Below, piece by piece: positions 16,743 to 25,889 of a stretch of DNA of 28,930 bases. The stretch comes from DATBGS01 sp036557885 (GTDB lineage Bacteria; Chloroflexota; Ktedonobacteria; Ktedonobacterales; DATBGS01): positions 1 to 28,930 of the forward strand of contig DATBGS010000058.1 of the NCBI GenBank assembly GCA_036557885.1, read 5' to 3'. The notes under the pieces are model-generated. The model saw only the letters and a program-made list of their open reading frames with translations. It was not told where the DNA came from and ran no database searches. The stretch's first letter is position 1. Every line of letters starts with the position of its first letter. The translations under genes were made by a program, and so were the position numbers.

Positions 16743-18839
16743 ATGCTTCCAACCTCAAGCGATCCACTCCAGAAGCCGCCGCAGATGCCTGCCACCCCTC
16801 CTTCGACTGATCCTGCCACTTCCGGCATCCTTCCCCGGTCTACACGAGAAACGTGGGCAAGGCGATTGTGGCATGCGGCAAAACACTATCCACTCCCGTT
16901 GGTTGCACTCGCCCTGCTGCTCGTGAGCCTGGGGCTGTGGCTAATGGGACGCAGTGAACTGGCCGAGTGGACGCTGCTCATCATTATTGTAACCGGAGCT
17001 GTCCCATTGCTTTGGGAGACAGTGAGGCAGGTTCTCCATCGGGAGTTTGGAGTGGATCTGATCGCCGTTCTCGCCATCACTGGTTCTGTGCTACTCAAGG
17101 AGTATCTGGCTGGAGCGCTCATTGTCTTGATGTTGTCGGGAGGCACCGCCTTAGAAGCCTTTGCGCTGCGTCGCGCCCGCAAATCGCTCTCGGCTTTGGC
17201 TGAACGCGCCCCCCGGACTGCGCATCTCTGGCGTAGTGATCAGTTGATCACCATTCCCGCAGAAGACGTCCAGATTGGGATGGAGGTGGTGGTGAAGCCA
17301 GGAGAGCTGATCCCGGTGGATGGCTTGGTGACCGTAGGGGCTTCCAGTGTCAGCGAAGCTGATTTGACGGGCGAGCCAGTTCCGGTGAACAAAACAGCAG
17401 GACAGATCTGCTATGCTGGAAGTGTCAATCTGGATGGTGTGCTAGAGGTGCGTGCCACCCGGCGCAGCGCTGACAGTCAATATGCCCAGATCGTCCGCCT
17501 GGTGGAACAAGCCCAACAGCACAAAGCCCGTATTCATCGCCTGGCTGATCGCTATGGGGCCTGGTTTACTCTGCTAGCCCTGGTGATGGCAGGTGCCGCC
17601 TGGGTCATCTCAGGAGAGAGCGTCGCTGCGTTGGCAGTCCTGGTGGTGGCGACTCCCTGTCCGTTGATTCTGGCTACCCCGATTGCTATTATGTCGGGCA
17701 TTGATCGGGCGGCTCACCAGGGCGTGATAGTCAAAAGCGGCGAGACGATTGAACAGCTCGGAGGGGTAGATATTGCGGTCTTTGATAAAACGGGCACCCT
17801 CACTCTGGGCACTCCCAAGCTCATCGAGGTACGGCTTTCGGACGAAGCCAAAGCCCAGTATACGCCTGAGATGGTGCTGGGTGTGGTGGCTTCCGTTGAG
17901 CAACTCTCCACGCATATTCTCGCCCGCGCGGCAGTCGAGGCAGCCTATGAACGAGGACTTGCGCTTTCTGTTCCAAGGGAATTTGAAGAAACACTGGGGA
18001 AGGGGATCCATGGGCATGTGCCCGTTCCAGGCGATGCACCGCACGGTACAGAGGAGGACCAGACGCTTGAAATTACCATCGGGAATCGCACCTTTATGCG
18101 CTCGCTCGAGATCTCACTGCCCGAAGCCTTAAGCGCTGAACGGGAGCGCCGCACGAAAGAAGGGCAGATCGTCAGCTTTGTAGCAATCAACCGGGAGGTG
18201 ATTGGCCTCTTCATCTTTGCCGATGTCCCTCGGCCTGATCTGGCACGCCTGTCCCCGGCGCTCAAAGCAGCGGGCATTCGAGAGACGGTGCTGTTGACTG
18301 GTGACAGCGAAACCGTCGCCGAGCAGATTGGAAAGATGGCCCAGGTAGATCGAGTGATTGCGCGGTGTCTGCCTGGGGAAAAAGTGCGGGTCGTGGAGGA
18401 GTACCAGGGACAGGGGCGGAAGGTGCTGATGGTGGGCGATGGCATCAACGATGCCCCTGCCCTGGCCACGGCAACTGTAGGTCTGGCGATTGGGGCACAA
18501 GGTCTGACGGCGGCTGCCGCAGCAGCAGATGCTGTCCTCCTCTCTTCCGACATCTTCCAGGTGGTGAGCGCCGTGCGCCTGGGGCGTCGGGTCATGCGAG
18601 TGGCGCGGCAAGGCATCTGGATTGGCATCGGGCTGAGTATCATCGCAATGTGCTTCGCTTCTTTTGGCTTGATTGCCCCAGCTGCTGGTGCAATCTTACA
18701 GGAGGGAATAGACGCCCTCGTCATTCTCAATGCCTTGCGGGCAGGAAGGATGCCAGGCTCTCCCCTTCCAATCAGTTCGCAGCAGTCCTCCTCGCCTGCA
18801 AGCTCTCCTGCCCCCTTGTCTGGAAAGCCCCAGGTATGA
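16743..18839 (+). CDS. Heavy-metal P1B-type ATPase with a TPC motif
   Basis: 698 aa; an ATP-driven metal exporter in the cytoplasmic membrane. It has no N-terminal HMA metal-binding domain, only a Pro/Thr-rich lead. Features in order: membrane segments (about 45-150), the actuator loop SEADLTGEPVPV, the metal-site motif ATPCPL with Cys306 (TPC, not the common CPC), the phosphorylation site DKTGTLT (Asp348), and the hinge GDGINDAPA (565-573). The HP locus is STHILARA: His391 is kept but the usual following Pro is Ile. The C-terminus ends in a Ser/Pro-rich tail. The ribosome site at 16743 is weak. The metal cannot be named from the motif alone. Confidence 0.92.
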   Translation: MLPTSSDPLQKPPQMPATPPSTDPATSGILPRSTRETWARRLWHAAKHYPLPLVALALLLVSLGLWLMGRSELAEWTLLIIIVTGAVPLLWETVRQVLHREFGVDLIAVLAITGSVLLKEYLAGALIVLMLSGGTALEAFALRRARKSLSALAERAPRTAHLWRSDQLITIPAEDVQIGMEVVVKPGELIPVDGLVTVGASSVSEADLTGEPVPVNKTAGQICYAGSVNLDGVLEVRATRRSADSQYAQIVRLVEQAQQHKARIHRLADRYGAWFTLLALVMAGAAWVISGESVAALAVLVVATPCPLILATPIAIMSGIDRAAHQGVIVKSGETIEQLGGVDIAVFDKTGTLTLGTPKLIEVRLSDEAKAQYTPEMVLGVVASVEQLSTHILARAAVEAAYERGLALSVPREFEETLGKGIHGHVPVPGDAPHGTEEDQTLEITIGNRTFMRSLEISLPEALSAERERRTKEGQIVSFVAINREVIGLFIFADVPRPDLARLSPALKAAGIRETVLLTGDSETVAEQIGKMAQVDRVIARCLPGEKVRVVEEYQGQGRKVLMVGDGINDAPALATATVGLAIGAQGLTAAAAAADAVLLSSDIFQVVSAVRLGRRVMRVARQGIWIGIGLSIIAMCFASFGLIAPAAGAILQEGIDALVILNALRAGRMPGSPLPISSQQSSSPASSPAPLSGKPQV

Positions 18840-19169
18840 CCACTTCCCTCTCCAACTCAGATGGAGGGAGGCCATGTGTCCACCAGGCGCATGCAGTAGC
18901 CGCAAGCATCTTTTGTTGCGCAGTATACATCCTGCATGGGTGGTAATCGTCGGCTCTTCGTTGCTTCCCAGGATTCTTGCTCGCTCACGTAAACCGTTCT
19001 GATTCAGCCGCTGGGGGAGATCAACATGGTGTGGGTTCCCATCTCTATCTGAATGGCAGGGAAGAGGCCCACCAGGATTGGCGCTTTGTGTTCGTCCAAA
19101 GGATAGTCCAAGTCACCGGCACCTGATAGATAGGCTACCAGAAGTGGCGGGGGACTTCCTGCTTGAAGA
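18840..19169. other. Non-coding stretch after the metal ATPase
   Basis: I see no gene. Toward its right end (about 19077-19169) the sequence may be the badly decayed front of the pstB remnant that follows, but no frame is recognisable. Confidence 0.3.
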
Positions 19170-19518
19170 GAGAGGGGAAGGACCGGCTGCATACCAGCAC
19201 GCAGGGTCTGTCTGGTGGGCAGAAGCGGCTATACATCGCGCGGGTGCTGGCGATGGCGCCAGAGGACATCTAAATGGACGAACCGACTTCCGCGCTGGAC
19301 CCCATTGCCACCCTCAAGATCAGCAGGCGATGGAAGTGTTGAAACGTGACAAGACCATTGTCATCAAGACGCATAACCTGCAGCAGGCGGCACGTGTCTC
19401 ACAGCGGACCGGATTCTTCCTGGCGGGCGATCTGGTGGAGATTAACCCAACAAGCACCATTTTCTCGAAACCTGCACATAAGCGAACGGAAGACTCTATT
19501 ACCGAGCGGTTTGGGTAG
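19170..19518 (+). pseudogene. pstB: Decayed pstB (phosphate ABC transporter ATPase) remnant
   Basis: Across three frames one can read the C-terminal half of PstB. First comes KDRLHTSTQGLSGGQKRLYI followed by ARVLAMAPEDI, ended by a stop near 19273. Then MDEPTSALDPIATLKI is read just after. After a frameshift and a small deletion come TIVIKTHNLQQAARVSQRTG and FFLAGDLVEI through HKRTEDSITERFG, ending with TAG at 19518. PstB's ABC signature (LSGGQ), Walker B (MDEPTSALDPIAT) and H-loop (KTHN) are thus all present but out of frame. There are no other pst genes here. It is a dead fragment. Confidence 0.85.
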
Positions 19519-19771
19519 GAGGACTATGCTGGCTCATTGCGCGATGAGTACTGCAAGGGAACCGATGAAATCTGTTGCTGCTCAGTGCTGGCAAAGAGGT
19601 TGATCATCAGCGTAGTATCCAGGCGTGAGAGCATACTCCCCTGCGTCTCTCATCCCACTTTCTATACACAGGGGTTAGGAACAGAGAAAAAGGAGCAGAA
19701 GAACTAGCGAGGAGCCGAGCCAGAGCAAGAAGCAACATGTTCAAGGGTCTAGTGAGGAGGGTTTCGCCTGC
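19519..19771. other. Non-coding stretch between pstB remnant and repeat R3
   Basis: I see no gene or clear structure. It is the unshared 5' flank of repeat R3; it does not resemble the 5' flank of copy R1. Confidence 0.35.
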
Positions 19772-20056
19772 GAGCGGAACCGAAGGGTCGAATCCGCGAT
19801 CATAAACCTCCGCTGAAGCCACCTGGGTCGAGATCATCCAAGTGAGACAGCAGTGGGGGAGGGTTGAATCCGCGATGATTGGCGATCATCTTACGGGAGC
19901 TGGTGGAGACTGGGGTGAAGCAAGCTTGCTGAGAAACCGACGGGCATCAACTCCGTTACCGGATAAACGGTTGTTACAAGTGAGCTTATTTACGCGCGTC
20001 CTCTTTCCTCTTGTGCGGGCGTAAGGTAGTTCTACCACAGCTCTTCAGCTTTTGCT
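19772..20056 (+). repeat. Full-length copy R3 of the ~285-bp intergenic repeat
   Basis: It carries the same ordered blocks as 5097-5380: CCGAAGGGTCGAATCC (from 19780), CATCCAAGTGAGACAGC (19835-19851), TGAATCCGCGATGATTGG (19865), AACCGACGGGCATCAAC (19935-19951), TGTTACAAG (19972-19980) and CAGCTTTTGCT (20046-20056). The two GAATCC-CGAT sites are again 76 bases apart. A local hairpin GATGAT-(5)-ATCATC is present here but not preserved in R1, and the TATCTGG/CCAGATA stem of R1 and R2 is reduced to CTGG/CCGG. Confidence 0.75.
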
Positions 20057-20156
20057 CATTTGCTTCCCCCTCTTCGATGAAGAAGCCGGACTCGTGCTTC
20101 CTCTGTCCTGCTTCCTCCGCTCTTGATGTTGAGTATCCGATCGTAGGGGCCTCTCT

Positions 20157-20253
20157 CTGTGCTGGCACCACTCATTATCGGTTCGGAACAGGGGAGCGTG
20201 AAGGAGAGGAGTTGGCGCTTTTTGTAGCCGGATGACAAGAGTAGCCAGCACAG
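20157..20253. repeat. MITE-like imperfect inverted repeat
   Basis: CTGTGCTGGC (20157-20166) is perfectly complementary to GCCAGCACAG (20244-20253). The similarity continues inward, with ATTATCGG on one side against CCGGATGACA on the other. At 97 bp it matches the family at 8545-8638 and 14321-14420. It lies upstream of the flavoprotein gene at 20414. Confidence 0.65.
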
Positions 20254-20413
20254 GGGATTGTGAACTTGGACATAGCCCTCCTCTACCAACCGGGCTGAAG
20301 AGCAGTTGAGCACGGTCTTGGCATGAAAGTTGTAGGCCTAGAGGCGCGGAATGTCCATGCTGCGCATGGCTCATCGAATCACCCGCTTGCCCACGAGCCA
20401 AAGGAGCTGCTTG

Positions 20414-21712
20414 ATGACGACTCGCTCACCGATACCCCGGCGCAAACGAGTGGTGATTGTCGGGGCAGGATTCGGCGGGGTGGCCGCCGCTGAGGGGCTG
20501 GCCCACCTCCCCGTTGAAGTGACTCTGGTGGACCAGCATGACTATCACACCTTTCAACCTCTCATTTATCAAGTGGCAACCGCTCTGCTGAATGCGGAAG
20601 ACGTTGGGCGGCCAGTGCGTGCGATGTTCCAGCACCAGGACAACCTCACCGTCCGCAAGGCAACGGCCACCCGCATCGACTGGGAGGTCCACCACCTGGT
20701 GCTTGAGGAGGGCGAGCCCTTGCCCTTCGACTATCTCGTGCTGGCGGCGGGCGCCACCGCCAGCTATTTTGGCATTCCTGGCGCTGCCGAGCATACTTTC
20801 CCTCTCTACTCGCTGCCCGATGCCCTCCGGGTACGCACCCAGATTCTCGCTTGCTTCGAGGCAGCTGAGCGTCAGCCAGCGCTGGTGGAGGAGGGCCTGC
20901 TCACGTTTGTGATCGTCGGTGGTGGGCCGACCGGCGTCGAGACCGCCGGGGCGTTGGCCGATCTCTTTCTGCATGTCCTGCCGAGAGACTACCCCGACCT
21001 CGCGGTGAACCAAGCGCGCGTGGTGCTGGTTGAAAGGGGCCAGGGGCTGCTGCCCTTCATGCAAGCGTCGTTGCGCACCTATGCCCGCCGTGTGCTCGAA
21101 GAGCGCACGGTGGAGGTGCGCCTCTTGGATGCCGTGACGGAGGTGAACGCCAACCGGGTGCGGCTCCAATCAGGAGAAGCGCTTCGGACGCACACCCCCA
21201 TCTGGGCAGGCGGGCTGCAAGCCATCCCCCAGGCGAAGGCGTTCGGCCTGCCGCAAGGAAAAGCGGGGCGGATCGTCGTGTCTTCCGACCTCAGCGTTGC
21301 AGCGCATCCTGAGGTCTTTGTGGTTGGCGACCTGGCCCAGATCACCGTAGACCGGCATCCGCTGCCCCAATTGGCACAGCCGGCCATCCAGGCGGGGCAT
21401 CACGCCGCCCATCAGATTGCGCGCCGCCTGATGGGCGAACCGGGCCAGCCGTTCCACTATGTCAACCTGGGCACGATGGCCACCATAGGGCGTGGGGAAG
21501 CGGTCTGCGAGTTCCCGAGTGGGCTGACCCTCCGGGGAGCGCCTGCCTGGATCGCCTGGCTGGGGGTCCACCTGACCGAACTGAGCGGCATACGCAACCG
21601 GCTGGATGTGCTGACCGACTGGGGCTGGGGCATCCTCACGCACGAACGCGCGGCCCGTATCAGCATCGACCCCCAGGAACTGGAAGGCCGCCGTCGGGAA
21701 CAGCCGGTGTGA
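20414..21712 (+). CDS. Type-II NADH dehydrogenase-like FAD oxidoreductase
   Basis: 432 aa. The first dinucleotide site is VVIVGAGFGGVAAAEGL (FAD, residues 13-29), the second VIVGGGPTGVETAG (NAD(P)H, 166-179), and the FAD-contacting motif is VFVVGDLAQ. The motif AQPAIQ (321-326) matches the quinone-site A-Q-x-A-x-Q of NDH-2 enzymes. This supports electron transfer from NADH to membrane quinones without proton pumping, at the cytoplasmic membrane face. AAGGAG (20401-20406) fixes the ATG at 20414; an upstream extension to 20351 lacks a ribosome site. It stands alone, so it is probably an independent transcription unit. Confidence 0.9.
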   Translation: MTTRSPIPRRKRVVIVGAGFGGVAAAEGLAHLPVEVTLVDQHDYHTFQPLIYQVATALLNAEDVGRPVRAMFQHQDNLTVRKATATRIDWEVHHLVLEEGEPLPFDYLVLAAGATASYFGIPGAAEHTFPLYSLPDALRVRTQILACFEAAERQPALVEEGLLTFVIVGGGPTGVETAGALADLFLHVLPRDYPDLAVNQARVVLVERGQGLLPFMQASLRTYARRVLEERTVEVRLLDAVTEVNANRVRLQSGEALRTHTPIWAGGLQAIPQAKAFGLPQGKAGRIVVSSDLSVAAHPEVFVVGDLAQITVDRHPLPQLAQPAIQAGHHAAHQIARRLMGEPGQPFHYVNLGTMATIGRGEAVCEFPSGLTLRGAPAWIAWLGVHLTELSGIRNRLDVLTDWGWGILTHERAARISIDPQELEGRRREQPV

Positions 21713-21871
21713 GCGGCAAGACGCGCGCTCAAGTGCGGCCTTACAGGCTCCTTTCGCCATCCGGCTGCAATAAGAGCCAAGAACGTCGCGCTCTCTCTCC
21801 CATGTTCCACACCGAAACAGAGAAAGCTTGGCTTCTGTGCTCACCCGCTTCTTCTGTTTAGTCTCCTCCAC

Positions 21872-22732
21872 TCAGACGGTCTGGAACGTCTGGAGATGCT
21901 CGGTCAGGTAGGTGACTACCGTACACGGTTGGTGGGCGGTTACCTCCTCGATCACCCGCGTCACCCTGGCGCCGCCCCCCTGGCGATAAAATTGCAGGAG
22001 GGTGAGCACTGCCTGCGCAGTCCAGGTAGGATAGCGTTTCAAGAACGCTTGTTGTGCCTCTTCATCAGAGAGGGCCGTGTAGCGAACGGGCATATCCAAC
22101 AGCCTGGAGAAGATCTCCGCCAATTGTCCACAGGAGAGGGCTTCTGGACCAGTCACCTCATATTCCTGGTCTTGGTGCCCCTCTTCGGTGAGCAGATGTG
22201 CGGCAACAGCACCCACATCGCGTGCATCCACATAGCTAATACGTGCGTTGTCCAGTGGGGCGTATAGCATGCCGCGGGTTTGAATGGACTGGGCATACAT
22301 GGGGCCAAAGTTTTGCATGAAGTAGAGCGTGCGGAGAATGGTGTAAGGGACCCCTGAGGTGCGAATGGCTTCCTCTGCTCTCCCATGCTGTTGGAGTAAC
22401 GGGCTGAAGGAGTGAGGATCTGCCCCTATTTCAGATTGTTTGACGACGGAGTGTACCCCCGCTTTGCTGGCTTCCTCGGCCCAGAGGTGCTCGATCGCGA
22501 AGAGCTGCTCAGAGCTCGGAGAAATCAGATAGACCCGTTCGATTCCCTGAAGCGCTTGTTGGGCGCTAGCTCGGTCGGTCATATCCCCGACAACTGCTTC
22601 TGCGCCCTGCGCTTCCAGCCTTTGGGCCGCCGCTGGTTGATGCAGGAAGGCGCGCACGGGGATCTTCCGTGCCAGCAGTTCTTCAATGACGGCAGTCCCC
22701 ACAGCACTCGTTGCGCCTGTTACAAGAATCAT
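21872..22732 (-). CDS. NmrA-like NAD(P)-binding protein (atypical SDR)
   Basis: 286 aa. The N-terminal Rossmann motif is MILVTGATSAVGTAVIEELL (G-x2-x2-G pattern), followed by VVGDMTDRASAQQALQGIERVYLISP, as in NmrA/HSCARG and QOR2-like proteins. The middle KQSEIGADPHSF and ARISYVDARDVGAVAAHLL segments are also family-like. Members act as redox sensors or quinone/NAD(P)H reductases. Its ATG overlaps the stop of the upstream MDR gene by four bases (ATGA) with GAGGAGG just ahead, so the two are translationally coupled and probably act on related redox substrates. Confidence 0.9.
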   Translation of the reverse strand: MILVTGATSAVGTAVIEELLARKIPVRAFLHQPAAAQRLEAQGAEAVVGDMTDRASAQQALQGIERVYLISPSSEQLFAIEHLWAEEASKAGVHSVVKQSEIGADPHSFSPLLQQHGRAEEAIRTSGVPYTILRTLYFMQNFGPMYAQSIQTRGMLYAPLDNARISYVDARDVGAVAAHLLTEEGHQDQEYEVTGPEALSCGQLAEIFSRLLDMPVRYTALSDEEAQQAFLKRYPTWTAQAVLTLLQFYRQGGGARVTRVIEEVTAHQPCTVVTYLTEHLQTFQTV

Positions 22733-23670
22733 AGGTCCTCCTCTACTACGCGCAAAATGATTTTTCCGCGCGTGTGCCCTTGGAGAGCCTGCTCAAACGC
22801 CTGGGATGCCTCTCTGAGAGGGAAGACCCGCTCAATGATAGGCTGGAGTTGACCTGCATCTATCAGGTTCCCAAGGTCGATGAGCTGTTCTCGATTGGGC
22901 TGGACGATAAAAAAGAACGCGCGCACGCCAAAGGCGGCAGTCTGCTCTTGGGATGGGGGGCTAAACACACTCAGGAGCAGTCCGCCCTTCTTGACGACAC
23001 GCCAGGAGCGAGCGACTGTCTCACCGCCTATGGTATCAAGCACCAGATCAACATCACGCACCACCTCCTCGAAACGCGTGGTGGTATAATCAATGAGCTC
23101 ATCGGCTCCCAACGTGCGGAGGAAGGCATGATTGCGTGCAGAGGCGGTCGCGATCACCGTGACACCGGCCCCCTTTGCCAGTTGAACCGCCATGCTTCCA
23201 ACGCCACCAGCGGCACCATGAATGAGCAGCGATTGCCCACTGGTAAGTCCTGCGTGCTCAAAAAGCGCTTGCCAGGCTGTAAGTCCAACCAGGGGGACTC
23301 CGGCTGCCTGTATGTGCCCAAGGGTTCGAGGCTTGGGCGCCACATCCGTTGCACGCGCAACGGTGTACTCCGCAGCCGCGCCATCCCGCCAAGGTTCGGT
23401 GAGTGCATAGACGGCTTCTCCTACGGCTACACCGGTTACGTCGGGTCCCACTTCAACGACCTCACCAGAAACATCATGACCTGGTATTGGATGCCGGCGT
23501 TCAATACCAGCCGGTGTTTTCCAGGTTACCGACCAGGTAGGTTCCTGCCACATCACACTGGTCGCATGGACACGAATCAGGACTTCTCCCACTCCTGGCT
23601 GAGGTTGCGGTGCATCTTCGTACCTCCAGGAATCAGGACCACTCTGGCCATACAGACGGAAAGCTTTCAT
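22729..23670 (-). CDS. Quinone-oxidoreductase-like MDR (zinc-independent alcohol-dehydrogenase family)
   Basis: 313 aa. The GroES-like N-terminal domain contains HPIPGHDVSGEVVEVG. The cofactor-binding domain contains LLIHGAAGGVGSMAVQLAK (AxxGxxG motif, NADPH type) and LVLDTIGGETVARSW. The zinc ligands of classical alcohol dehydrogenases are absent, as in quinone oxidoreductases. AAGGAGG lies about ten bases before the ATG at 23670. It is the first gene of a two-gene operon with the NmrA-like gene. Substrate: quinones or enones, inferred from the family. Confidence 0.9.
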   Translation of the reverse strand: MKAFRLYGQSGPDSWRYEDAPQPQPGVGEVLIRVHATSVMWQEPTWSVTWKTPAGIERRHPIPGHDVSGEVVEVGPDVTGVAVGEAVYALTEPWRDGAAAEYTVARATDVAPKPRTLGHIQAAGVPLVGLTAWQALFEHAGLTSGQSLLIHGAAGGVGSMAVQLAKGAGVTVIATASARNHAFLRTLGADELIDYTTTRFEEVVRDVDLVLDTIGGETVARSWRVVKKGGLLLSVFSPPSQEQTAAFGVRAFFFIVQPNREQLIDLGNLIDAGQLQPIIERVFPLREASQAFEQALQGHTRGKIILRVVEEDL

Positions 23671-24500
23671 TGCTCACACGCCTCCTTGTTATTCCTCTGC
23701 TTCCAGAGCATTCCCAGACTGATCTCTCCAGCAGGACCTACAACATGACCCGCGAAGCTCCGTAGGCGGCTCCGCCTAAGGGTAGCTTCATGGATACGCT
23801 ACGTGCCAGCATGGGGCTCTGAAATACTTCACCTGGCAAAACGAGAAAATGATGCTCTCGTCTCAGAAGGAGCGCTCTTCTGTCATGTGCTTCTTTTGCT
23901 TACGTTGGTGCGTATGGGTCACAACCTTGTGTCCCCTCCTGTTTGTGTGAGGTCACCCCAAGTAGAGGAGAGGCATCAAGATCGGGGCCAGGGGTCTTAA
24001 GCTCAACGGGGAGGAGGAACACCAGGGCGCTGCGTCCAATGGGGCGAGGCTTTCCCCTCTGGCCCCAATCTAAGTACATCCGACGGAGGAAGGGGTTACT
24101 CTGGCACCGGGTGTCATCGGAAGCGTTTGCAGCTACCAGACGCCCGTCACCGAACGCGCTCGCTGGACCTGCTGGCGCCTCTCCTCACGCTCTGGGGCAA
24201 GCGAGGAGATCGAGTCGCATTGAACGAAAGATCCTTGGTTATGAGACCATGCTTTTCGGCCCATCACTGCCAGACCTTCCCTTCGTCTGGAGGTGAAAGC
24301 GAACACCGATGCAGTCTCCTCTGCACAACGATCAAGGGTGACCACGCTCCAAAGAGGCCTGTACGAATAGTTCGGAGAAGAGATGGATGGCTGAATGTCA
24401 CTCGCGGCGTAGTTTGTGCAGCGGGAACGTCAGTACTCGTCATGAAAGAGGAATGGAACCTATGCAACCAAGTGAGACACTGCCTGCAGGTAGGTAGGCA
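23671..24500. other. Gene-free stretch with one strong hairpin
   Basis: I find no supported gene in these 830 bases; open frames on both strands look random. The single structure is the nested hairpin at 23754-23789. The stretch holds the promoter region of the MDR/NmrA operon on the minus strand. Confidence 0.4.
23754..23789. other. Nested perfect hairpin
   Basis: The outer arms GAAGCT (23754-23759) and AGCTTC (23784-23789) enclose a perfect inner stem TAGGCGG/CCGCCTA (23763-23769 and 23772-23778). There is no T-tract on either side, so it is not a typical terminator. It lies about 85 bases upstream of the MDR start on the minus strand, where it could be an operator, a leader hairpin or a REP-like relic. 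Confidence 0.55.
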
Positions 24501-25447
24501 CCTAAAGAACGACCAACCCGTGAGCGCCTCGGGCTAGGCATAGTTGAGGCTGAGGCGGCAGCGGCCGTCGAGCTCATCGGAGCGGCAGAGGCAGCTGGGG
24601 TATGGCAGGTCTGGGTGGGGCAGACGCCAACGACGCCAGACACCTTGACCGTTTTCGCTGCAGCCGCCGTGTGGACCACGTCCATCCGCCTGGGCACGGC
24701 GATTGTGCCGACCTATCCGCGTCATCCCTTGGCCCTGGCCCAGCAAGCTCTAGCCCTCTTTGACCTGGCTCCCGAGCGGTTGCGCTTGGGGGTCGGGCTG
24801 AGCCACCTCCCCATTATCGGGGGGGTCTATGGGTTGCCCATGCCCAGCCCGCTCGCGCACCTGCGCGAGTATGTGACCGTCCTACGCGCCGCACTCTGGC
24901 AGGGGCAGGTCCATCATCAGGGACGCTTCTATCAGATCCAGGCCAGCATGCCGCGCACTCCGCGGACGCCCATCCTGATTTCGGCCTTGCGCGAGAAGGC
25001 GTTCCACCTGGCGGGAGCACTCGCCGATGGCGCGCTCTCCTGGGTATGTCCCGTGCCCTATCTGCTCGAACGAGCGCTGCCAGCCCTGCGAGCAGGGGCC
25101 GCGCAGAGCGGACGTACGGAGCCGCCTCTGGTGGCGCATATCCCGGTCGTACTCAGCCAGGATCGTCAGGCCGTGCGGGCCGTGGCGCGCCAGCAGTCAG
25201 GTGCGTATGGGCGGCTCCCGTTCGTTGTGCAAATGTTCGCTGAGGCGGGCTTTCCCGTAGCTGCCGATGGGACTTTGTCTGATGCCTTGCTGACAGCCTG
25301 GTCGTCTTTGGCGATGAGGCAACCATCGCCGCGCGGCTGGCCAACCTCCTGGCGCAGGGTCTGGATGAAGTGCTCGTGAAGCCGCTCCCGGTGGCGCGCC
25401 CTGAAGACGAACAGGCCCGCCTGGCGCAGCTGCTCGGACAGCTCTAG
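24501..25447 (+). pseudogene. LLM-class (F420-dependent-like) oxidoreductase, frameshifted
   Basis: A luciferase-like monooxygenase-fold oxidoreductase. Family motifs run from LGLGIVEAEAAAAVELIG and TSIRLGTAIVPTYPRHPLAL through LFDLAPERLRLGVGLSH, YVTVLRAALWQGQVHHQGRF and PILISALREKAFHLAG to LVAHIPVVLSQDRQAV. Around 25288-25292 one base is missing: the last 50 residues (DSLVVFGDEATIAARLANLL through PEDEQARLAQLLGQL) are read in the next frame, ending with TAG at 25447. At the front the frame is open to 24498 but contains no ATG, GTG or TTG before residue 38; CCTAAAGAACGA stands where a start would be expected. Both ends point to a dead or phase-defective gene, unless the base loss is a sequencing error. 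Confidence 0.78.
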
Positions 25448-25785
25448 CCCGCGCCCATCTCGGCTGAGACCAATGGAGCGACAGTAAGATCAGCAAGTTG
25501 CAGGGCTTTGTGGCTGGCGTGGAACGAGACAAGAAGGCAGGAAAAGCGGGCCTGACCTTGCATGCAAGTCAAGGGGTCGTCGAAGGAAAAGTGAACAAAC
25601 TCAAATTGATGAAGCGCATGGGCTACGGCAGAGCGGGATTTCCCCTCCTCCGCCAGCGCGTGCTCCATGCCTTGTAGCAAGTCAGGAATACCACCTATGA
25701 AAATCATCTGCGTATGGTACGCAAGCGGGCGCATCACCAAAAGTGAGCCAGAACCACGAAGTGAGCAGGTCTGGCCCGCAAACAT
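25444..25785 (-). CDS. Unassigned reading frame, doubtful
   Basis: A 113-residue minus-strand frame convergent with the LLM remnant, overlapping it by four bases. It includes fairly protein-like stretches (IGGIPDLLQGMEHALAEEGK, then SAVAHALHQFEFVHFSFDD), but I recognise no family and see no good ribosome site. It may be a decayed gene end. The rest of 25786-25889 shows nothing. Confidence 0.2.
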   Translation of the reverse strand: MFAGQTCSLRGSGSLLVMRPLAYHTQMIFIGGIPDLLQGMEHALAEEGKSRSAVAHALHQFEFVHFSFDDPLTCMQGQARFSCLLVSFHASHKALQLADLTVAPLVSAEMGAG

Positions 25786-25889
25786 GAAACATTGCCCAGA
25801 GTATTGAGTATTGGTAGGAATATACCTGCGCTGATGCCCGCTCCGCCTGGGCCATACCAGTCACTCATCCAAAAGAGTCGAACGACGAG

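Noticed and set aside
17945..18730. Long minus-strand frame inside the metal ATPase gene
   Set aside because: It lies wholly antisense to a clear P1B ATPase and has Arg/Ser/Pro-rich shadow composition.
5097..20056. Repeat family R1-R3 as a CRISPR array
   Set aside because: The copies are thousands of bases apart, each ~285 bp, with no short regularly spaced repeats and no cas genes.
22774..23748. 324-codon plus-strand frame across the MDR gene
   Set aside because: Antisense to a conserved quinone-oxidoreductase gene that has a good ribosome site and motifs.
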